This document shows positions 57,157 through 64,000 of a stretch of DNA of 64,000 nucleotides, one piece after another. The translations under genes were made by a program, and so were the position numbers. Under the pieces are notes generated by a model. The model ran no database searches, was not told the DNA's origin, and saw only the letters and a list, made by a program, of their open reading frames with translations. This DNA is from Zelopaecilomyces penicillatus (taxonomy: Eukaryota; Ascomycota; Sordariomycetes; Hypocreales; Pseudodiploosporaceae): NCBI GenBank assembly GCA_005765155.1, contig VCCP01000003.1, forward strand, positions 1,550,001 through 1,614,000. Direction: 5' to 3'. Every line of letters starts with the position of its first letter. Positions within the stretch are counted from its first letter, which is position 1.

Positions 57157-57330
57157 ATGTGTCACGTCGTCATTGCCAAATGCCCCAAGTGTGGCGTCCT
57201 CTGCCACAGCAATACCGTCGCTTGCGCAAAAGCGTCGAAGAGTAACCAGCTTTGTGGGGGGCAACGCCCAACTATAAATGCAACTTCCGCCACCAAGTGT
57301 GGTAAATGTCAGCAGAAGTCGCTCTTTTAG
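57157..57330 (+). CDS. Small cysteine-rich protein, 57 residues
   Basis: The ATG at 57157 is preceded by ACAAA, a good fungal start context, and the frame ends at TAG 57328-57330. The protein has eight cysteines at positions 2, 9, 12, 16, 23, 33, 48 and 51. They include two CxxC pairs (CPKC and CGKC) and a CG after the middle cysteine, a spacing that suggests a small zinc-ribbon or zinc-knuckle fold. There is no signal peptide, so a cytosolic or nuclear protein is more likely than a secreted effector. Very small proteins beginning MC with paired CxxC and CG motifs recur in filamentous ascomycetes and have no known function; the link is from pattern memory. It lies 1.6 kb from the P450 gene. 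Confidence 0.6.
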   Translation: MCHVVIAKCPKCGVLCHSNTVACAKASKSNQLCGGQRPTINATSATKCGKCQQKSLF

Positions 57331-58916
57331 ACTACGCTTTTCCTTTTCTTTTGATTGGTTTGTTTTCGAAGGGATGTGTCCGCAAGGGCTGTGAACCAAA
57401 GAGAGATTGGGGGTTACGTGATGGATCTGGCAATTGGTACTTCCACAGTTTGTTAGAGAGCCATCATGGCCGTATCGATGATACCCGTCTCCGACAACAT
57501 CCAGACAGTTCCGCAGCGATATGTCAATCTTTCAAGCGAAACGAACTAACGCCCCCCCCCCTTGTTTTGGTTCTTTGTTCTGTTTACTTTCTATCGAGAC
57601 TTGTTATCTTATTCTGGCGAGTACAGGCATTAGTTTCCGTCGTGGCACATACCAATTCAATACCACGGCCCTGAGTAATATGAACCGGCATCGTCAAACC
57701 AAGCTCGCAGATCATCGGATTTGCGCGAGTTAGCCTTGACAACAACATCCCCTTGCTCAATACAATTTTCAGTGGTTGCGTCGGCTCTCTATAAGAGAAT
57801 ACTTCATCTTCACACACCTCATCATAATCCCGGCTCACGGTGTCACAACTTTTGGTGGAGGATAAGGGGCAAATTCTCTTGAGGCATGGAAAGAAGGGAA
57901 ATAAGTAGCAGTTTTGGGGGTGCCTAGTACTCGTTTTATATACCAAATAAGCACAACCCACCTATCATCCCAGTAATTGATCGGCTGTCACATTACGCTA
58001 AGTGAAATGCCCTCGTCCAACGTTGCAACTCACCTTCTAGCAAAGAGTCCTGACGTTTCTTTTTTCACACTCGCGTCGTTCCTTAATCGTATTTATCGCA
58101 TTTGCAAGGGTTGGACATTTGGCCAGGGAGCTTTAGACGCCACCAACACCCGTCACACCCTGCTGGCTCAAGCATCCCACGAGGGGATGAACACAGAACA
58201 ACAGATAAATAGAGCTAGGAATGACTAACAATGTATGTTCTAACTTCCAGCCTCGCGCATTCCGTTCGCTTTGATGCTAGGAGAAGTTGCAAAATCTCTC
58301 AGGGTGTAGAGATGGCTTAGCCAGAGTGTTGTGAGGGGATGGGTTTTAAATATCATTTATTCATACTACGAAAATAGAAGACATGCAAGCTAGCAACAAC
58401 TAATTCAAATGCCAATGTGTCTCATTGTACACAAGGAGATGACCTTCAAACAAAGTTGTGGTGGCCAACGCAGGACGAATATATCGTTCGCGGATATCCG
58501 TACATCCCAGGTTATAGGGTAGGAAACGGACTGCGTAGTGATATTTGAACGAAATTTATGGATTTCCGTCGATATACGGAGAATACACATGCATGCCATA
58601 CATCAAGTATAAGCACATTCTTCACCTTGAAATATATTGTACATTGATTACACCTTTTTCATTATTTGCATCTAGCTTCTGTCTAAAAATGCCAAAATGG
58701 GCGAGAATTCTTCAAGAATTGCCGTACAAGAATGCCTAGTCAAATCCCGGGATAGAAAGGAAATAGATATTGTCAAAATGTGTTTGTAGCCCCAACCCCT
58801 CCTCATTCCAAAACCCCATGCCAATCAAGCCCCTGGTTTCATCATCATCAAAGAATCAAGACTGCTCCAATTAAAAAGAAGTTAATGTAAAGAGAAAACC
58901 ACTGCAGCATCGTGAT
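57331..58916. other. Intergenic: Cys-rich ORF 3' side to P450 3' side
   Basis: 1.6 kb in which I find no gene. A run of nine or more C's lies near 57551. The right end is AT-rich and should hold the P450 3' UTR. Confidence 0.45.
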
Positions 58917-61090
58917 TTATGCGGCCAGCTCCTCGCGGTATCTGAACTGAAGCACAGGCCCCATCTGGGAGCTAACGAAGCGGTCAAATAGTTGGAATTC
59001 CTCCTTGCATTCCCGACCCTCCTTTGCTGTACCTGTTCCCTCACCCAGGTTGTTGGTTGGGTCGAGCCGAATATCAAAAGTCCAGATAAGACGAGCCAGA
59101 ACAATTGACATTTCCTGGTAGGCCAGATACTTGCCGATGCAGCTTCCACGACCGGCACCAAATGGGGTGAAGCCATAGGCTTGACCGACGGCCGCCTTCA
59201 TCTTAGAGGACTCCTTGCCAGAAGCTGGTACTGAGCCATCTTTGAGGCCCTGCTCGCGCTCCTCGGGAATCCAACGCTCAGGGGCATAGACAAGAGGTTG
59301 CGCAAAGTTATTGGCATCGCGATGCATGCTGTAATGGGGAATGCCAAGGTTGACGCCCTCGGGGAAAAAGACACCGTCGATAACAGCACCATCTTTGCCA
59401 ATACGGCGGGGGAGGATGCTGGGTACTGGAGCAGAGATTCGCATGGCCTCATCAATGCAGGCAGGCAAATACGTAATCTTTTGAAGCTCTGGTGAGGCGA
59501 AACGGATGGGGCAGGTGACTTCCGACGCCTTTTTCCCCTTGTCTTTAGAGGGCAACGGGAAGGCTTCACGAATCTCACGCGTCAAACGCTCAAGAGTACG
59601 CGGGTTGTGTAGTAGATAGAAAAGGGTGGCAGTGGCAGATGTAATCATGCCATCAGTGCCACCGATGATGAAGAGCGTTGCCTCGGAGATCAGCTCCTCG
59701 GTGGAAAAGGTTTGGCCAGTCTTGGGGTCCTTGGATGCGAGAAGCGACGCCCAGATGTCACGGAAGGGCATTGACTTCTGCTCCAGACGCCACAGCGCAA
59801 AGGATCGACTGATCTCCATGAGTTGTCCAACACCAACAATAAGCTCATTGAATAGCAACTTATGCATGTTGAAAAGGAATAGGGATTGCATGTGTCCAAC
59901 CTGTTGTTCCAGGGCTTGTCAGTCAAAGGTTTCATTGAGGGATTTCTGAATGGCATCGAGCCAGCCCATACATACCAAATGAATGCCAGCAACTCCATTA
60001 GGCAGGTCTTTCACGTAGCGTCTGTACTTTGGGTCTTTCTGAACATCCCATGTCTTGCCAAAAGTTACTGAACCCATTATGTCGGCGATGCAGTAAGCCA
60101 CGGCGTGCGACATATCGTGCCCGGAACCCCAACCTTTTTCACCATCGGACTTGGTACCGACACCGGCGCCCATAAGTCTGATGAATTCGTCTACATGCGG
60201 CGTCACCTGAGGCTCAAACTCCTTGATAGCAGCAGGAGTAATGGCCGACACGTTAACTCGACGACGGAAGGCATGTGCTTTATGGTCTACTGTGGTCAGG
60301 GACATTTCCGCGCCGAAGAAGCGCTTGAAAGAACTATAGGCATCCGCCTTGTAAGTGTTAGACTTCACATCATGCAGGTCGCGCGAAGCGGCTGCAGAGT
60401 TAATAGACAAACGATTTGGACCAAATCTGACATATTTGCCTGTTGGGTAATATTGTGTTAATACCTGGTTGATAATTTACCACAACCATGGGACTGGGAT
60501 GGACTAGGGGGTTGTGGGGATACGCAAGGTTGCAAGCAGCCAGCGCACAGGGCATCCAGACTCTGAACGAACCAACATGAAGAAGTGAAACTGTGCAAAA
60601 CACTTACCGAATTTCTTGTGTTGCCGATCCAAGTCCAAATGACGACCGCCGTCTGCAATCCAGTAGACGGTGTACCAATCCGTTAAGGCGGCAATTAGGG
60701 GCCCTGGATACTTGGCCAGAGGGTGAAAGGCAAGTCTATAAACGAGCTTAGAGAATACCTGCACAAGTATAACGCAAAATAGAGTTGTTAGTTATTCATC
60801 TATACACGGTGTCATTTTCGCCATGAGTCTTGTAGGAGGACTGCACATCCATGTTACACAGTCACTCTCAGGAGGTGAAGTAACTGAGAATCGCTCAAGT
60901 TGATCCACGACTGGTATCAAAGGGGACAAGCAAGTAAAAGGAACCAACGTACCCATTCTAGAATAAGAATGACACTAGCCTGGGCATACCAGCCTATGCT
61001 ACGGGGCTGCTGAAGAAGGCGGAGAAACAAAGTGCCAAGCCCAGCACACACAGACGTGAATGTGAGGGCAGTGAAAAGGTAATGCGGCAT
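58917..61090 (-). CDS. Cytochrome P450 monooxygenase
   Basis: Four exons (61090-60953, 60758-60608, 60439-59976 and 59900-58917) give 578 residues. The N-terminus has two hydrophobic segments (~1-26 and ~33-50), then the proline hinge region AFHPLAKYPGPL, so it is an ER membrane protein. I-helix: FIIGGTDGMITS, with Gly-Gly-Thr-Asp keeping the oxygen-activating threonine. K-helix ExxR: EAMR. PERF-type motif: APERW. Heme loop: FTPFGAGRGSCIGK, with Cys at ~505 as iron ligand. All hallmarks are intact, so the enzyme should be active. The CYP family cannot be assigned here. It is divergent from the UbiA-family gene, with 1.5 kb between start codons. Such pairing suggests it oxidises the product of the UbiA enzyme, but this is inference. 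Confidence 0.94.
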
Positions 61091-62575
61091 CCTGATTATT
61101 GTGAGGTCTGATGATATAGGAGGATGGCGTATGAAAATGATGACGAGGAAGTAAGAGGATTGACTGGGCAAACAGGCTCGATCGTCCCAACTAAGTACTC
61201 AAAGTCGATTCGCATCAAGGACCGACGAAAGTCGGAGAGCCAGGGTGGGGTGATGAGTTTGAAAAGATTAACGCTAAGACCTGGAAGAATGATGTCGGTG
61301 GAAACTTGAAGGTCACTGGTTTCGACAACAGAGCAGAGGCCAGATTAAAGAATGATCGAAACGAATACTGGTGCAGGAGGGGGAATCGGCAGTTGCTTGT
61401 CAAAGCTCGGGCTATCATTCCCCATGCCATCACAGCCCAGCGTAGTGCCACTGTGGCAGCACTGGGCCCTCGGCCCTATCATTTGATACTATTCAAAGCC
61501 CTAGCCTGGCCCAGACAGGGTGGGCACAAGGAGGGTAGGGTAGCCGTAAGGCAAGGGGAGAGAAGAGGGGGGCGTGGGCTTGCGACGGCCGAGACAAGAC
61601 GGAGGGGTGTGCGGGCCCAGGTGTGGGTGTCATGCGGAGATGGGCTATGTGTCTTGTTAGCGTGCAGTCTAGGACGTGGATGTGTGTATAGGAGGTGAGC
61701 CTTTATGTGATCCAATATGGCCTAATTAGTTAGCACGTAACGTCTGGGTGTGAGTAAGTGTGATGTGAACAGAAACACACTTGTCAAGCAGGCACAATTT
61801 GACCATACCTAGGTGGGTAGACCAAGACGGTTTATGTGCCACTATATCGACAATCCATTACTCTGTTCCTTGTTACGAGTAATGCTTGTACGGATTGTGC
61901 CTGAGCCGGCTGTAGAATCGCTCTCATGGCTCATGGCTCATGGCTCATGGACCAGTGCTAGGTCAACCACGGACCACGAACGGACATTTGAATGCTTGAC
62001 TAGTTCTAGTAGCCGTACCATGTGGAGGAAAGCCCACCAACAAGTCAGTCAAGTCGACAGCATGATCGCCGCGACATCCACGGGAGGGGCGCCTCCTCCT
62101 TGTGGGCGAAGCGCCGGTCGAAGGGTACTCCCTGAGGTACAGGCTGGCTTTGTTGAGACTAGTCTATGCTTGAGCCCTGGCACCCATCGGTGCGTTCCTA
62201 CTCGTAAGTCCCTGTTGGATGCTTGTGCCTGATCTGGGCTACCCAACTGCTCGGTGCGGTAGAGATCCCATGTCAGAAGTTAATAAGAGGCTTGCAAGGC
62301 CCTCCAGCCTTATACATAATATGACTTGCCGCCTTCTATCACCTCAGCAAGCATAACTCACGATCTCTCCTTCACCTTCATTTTCTCCATCTGTCATCAT
62401 ATCCTCCAACCCATTCTCTCCATCTCCAATAACGCACTTTCTCAAATGTACGCTTTGCCTTGTTTATAAGAAGACGAAGAAGAAAAAGAAAGGACGAGTG
62501 AACTTCTCAGCTCTTGATTCGGATCGGGTCCCCGAGAAGCTGTTGCTGTTACCTCATACACTGCTACAACATTAC
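61091..62575. promoter_or_regulatory. Shared divergent promoter region of P450 and UbiA-family genes
   Basis: About 1.5 kb between two head-to-head genes. It includes a GC-rich block at 61440-61690, a perfect four-copy 7-bp repeat at 61923-61950, and a pyrimidine-rich stretch at 62340-62440 directly before the UbiA gene, typical of a fungal core promoter and leader. No coding segment with a motif was found inside. Confidence 0.5.
61923..61950. repeat. Four perfect tandem copies of CTCATGG
   Basis: Copies occupy 61923-61929, 61930-61936, 61937-61943 and 61944-61950. They lie about 830 bp from the P450 start and 630 bp from the UbiA start. Confidence 0.93.
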
Positions 62576-63736
62576 ATGACTGTGGTGTTTCTGGCGCTGA
62601 AGATGCAGGCCGAGGACCATTGCAGACAGTTGGAGAAAGGATGTGCAGTTCCAGACAGTCGCACTGCCTGTGGCATTGAGTCCGCCCAAAATACCGCCCA
62701 TTTGGTACGTTCTCTTCCCCCCTCCCACTTCTCCATGGGCCCCGGCTGGCTACATGGCTGGCCCGTGGCGTGTATGGAAAACCAGTTTGGATGCTACGGT
62801 CCATTAGCGGCTCAGAGAGCTGACTGTATTTTTCAGCAACCATCTTTGGCGTTCCACATTAAGACCCTCTTCCTCTTCACGAAGAGCGACTTTAAGACAG
62901 TCGTCTTTCCTCAAAGCATATTCGCCATTACAGCCGTCTTGTCTGCGGTGAAGCTCACCACAACAGACAAGGATCACCTGAGTCCAGCAGACATCGTTGA
63001 CCTTGTCTATCGGGTGCCATATATGCTGGCGTGGATATGGCTAAACTTGCTCGTCGAGGACATTGCGAATCAACGACTTGCGGGTTCCATTATCGAAGAT
63101 GCGGTCAACAAGCCCTGGAGGCCCTTGCCATCTAAACGCCTTACTCCTGTGGAGGCACGGACCTGGTTACTTCTCTCCATCGTGGCAGCAGTCGGATTCA
63201 GCGTCGTCATGGGCGGTTTCACACCCAGCATCTGCCTCATGACACTCATCTGGATGTACAACGACCTTGACGGCAGCAACAGTGGCATCTGGATTCGCAA
63301 CGCCCTCAATGCCGGCGGCTTGATGTGCTTCAGCTGGGGCGCTCTCGAAGTGCTTTCGCAAGGCGAACTGTTACCACGAGCCTACATCTGGATCCTGGTT
63401 ACCGGGGGCATCGTTATGACGACGGTCCACGCCCAAGACCTGCCTGACATGGAGGGGGACATTGCACGTGGACGCACAACGATACCGCTGTTGCACGGCG
63501 AGGGCGTGGCTCGAGGATCCCTGGCAGTCATGGTGCTGTTCTGGTCTGCCATCTGCCCGGCCTTTTGGGACGTGTCACCATTGGGGTGGGTGCCGCCCTT
63601 GAGCATTGGTGCCGTCATGGCCAGTCTTTCACTGTGGAGGCGTGGCCAGGAGTGGGATGAAGTGGTCTGGAAGCTTTGGTGTCTTTGGATGGCAGCGACG
63701 TTTGTGCTGCCGATTTTTGCGCTAACGGCTTGTTAG
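62576..63736 (+). CDS. UbiA-family membrane prenyltransferase or terpene cyclase
   Basis: Proposed exons 62576-62704 and 62837-63736 give 342 residues; the intron has GTACGT, a GCTGACT branch word and TTTTTCAG. It is 132 nt long and open, so the frame also reads through, but intron removal eliminates an unlikely segment. An alternative start is the ATG at 62603. The body has about eight hydrophobic helices. HIKTLFLFTKSDFKTVVFP starts the fold. The first active-site loop reads NLLVEDIANQ, then EDAVNKPWRPLPSKRLTP, equivalent to the INxPxRPIPSGR block. The second Asp motif is intact: HAQDLPDMEGDIARGRTTIP (DxxDxxGD). The enzyme therefore probably binds a Mg-diphosphate isoprenoid. The sequence style resembles fungal UbiA proteins near the Fma-TC type terpene cyclases, not coenzyme Q enzymes; the choice between cyclase and aromatic prenyltransferase is open. 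Confidence 0.85.
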   Translation: MTVVFLALKMQAEDHCRQLEKGCAVPDSRTACGIESAQNTAHLVRSLPPSHFSMGPGWLHGWPVACMENQFGCYGPLAAQRADCIFQQPSLAFHIKTLFLFTKSDFKTVVFPQSIFAITAVLSAVKLTTTDKDHLSPADIVDLVYRVPYMLAWIWLNLLVEDIANQRLAGSIIEDAVNKPWRPLPSKRLTPVEARTWLLLSIVAAVGFSVVMGGFTPSICLMTLIWMYNDLDGSNSGIWIRNALNAGGLMCFSWGALEVLSQGELLPRAYIWILVTGGIVMTTVHAQDLPDMEGDIARGRTTIPLLHGEGVARGSLAVMVLFWSAICPAFWDVSPLGWVPPLSIGAVMASLSLWRRGQEWDEVVWKLWCLWMAATFVLPIFALTAC

Positions 63737-64000
63737 CGACTGAGCCTGCCTGCAAGCGTGTTTTTTTTGTCTGTTCGTTTATTACCCTTCCTGTTCATTA
63801 TTCAAGGGGATGCCTCGACCTCCCCTGTACATGTAATTATCTTGTATTAATTATCTGCCTTGGTATCAACCAAAGCCTGAATCTAATCGACGACTTTCTG
63901 AAACACACGCAAAGTCCGCTTCATTCCATAACAGTGTGCGTGGCTGCTTGCCAGTCAGCGGAGGGCGGAAGGCACGGCGGAACCCAACAGCTCGCTCCCG
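63737..64000. other. UbiA gene 3' flank to window edge
   Basis: 264 bp with a T-rich stretch right after the stop and no recognisable feature. Any further cluster gene would begin beyond the window. Confidence 0.5.

Noticed and set aside
1..64000. CRISPR arrays, bacterial-type operons, insertion sequences, rRNA genes
   Set aside because: No direct-repeat/spacer arrays and no prokaryotic gene features; the window is eukaryotic nuclear DNA with introns.

Overview
The window is nuclear DNA from a filamentous ascomycete, most likely a sordariomycete and probably of the order Hypocreales. This is inferred from compact genes with short GT-AG introns (about 55-265 nt) carrying CTAAC/CTGAC-like branch sites, from the gene content (Zn2Cys6 regulator, DASH subunit Spc19, Neurospora-type dynactin p24, Sho1, Met1/CysG-type siroheme enzyme), and from long intergenic spacers. 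I rebuilt exon structures by hand from splice sites, codon phase and recognisable protein motifs. No similarity search was possible.

Layout. 1-696 (-): 5' part of a siroheme-synthase-type gene. 2903-4087 (-): bZIP factor. 6855-9755 (-): five-exon Zn2Cys6 factor of the Nit-4/NirA-like type. 12329-14833 (-): RSM22, a mitoribosome assembly factor. 15420-16003 (-): membrane-tailed thioredoxin. 16629-18604 (-): threonine synthase. 19683-20851 (+): SPOUT RNA methyltransferase. 21372-22707 (-): lipoyl synthase. 24696-25043 (-): small GPI-type cell-surface protein. 30057-31715 (-): amino-acid permease. 35381-36039 (+): Spc19. 37602-38637 (-): Sho1 osmosensor. 44045-44740 (-): dynactin p24 (RO-10). 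45887-47765 (+): AVT-type vacuolar amino-acid transporter. 48397-48862 (-): mitochondrial S16. 49298-50690 (+): NAD(P)HX epimerase.

From about 50.7 kb onward the character changes. Some 6.5 kb holds no recognisable gene. It is followed by a 57-residue cysteine-rich ORF (57157-57330), a cytochrome P450 (58917-61090, -) and, transcribed divergently from it, a UbiA-family integral-membrane enzyme (62576-63736, +). This pair is the best candidate for an undescribed system: a small terpenoid/meroterpenoid locus sharing a 1.5 kb promoter and possibly continuing past the right edge.

Functional themes are mitochondrial translation and cofactors (RSM22, MRPS16, lipoyl synthase, probably NAXE), amino-acid metabolism and transport (threonine synthase, permease, AVT transporter, and siroheme for sulfite reduction), the microtubule machinery (Spc19, RO-10) and osmosensing (Sho1). 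The neighbourhoods look like ordinary eukaryotic gene order, not operons. Divergent pairs that may share promoters are threonine synthase/SPOUT, permease/Spc19, RO-10/AVT, S16/NAXE and P450/UbiA. The large spacers (25.0-30.1, 38.6-44.0 and 50.7-57.2 kb) contain only simple repeats, a G-tract array and unrecognised short ORFs.
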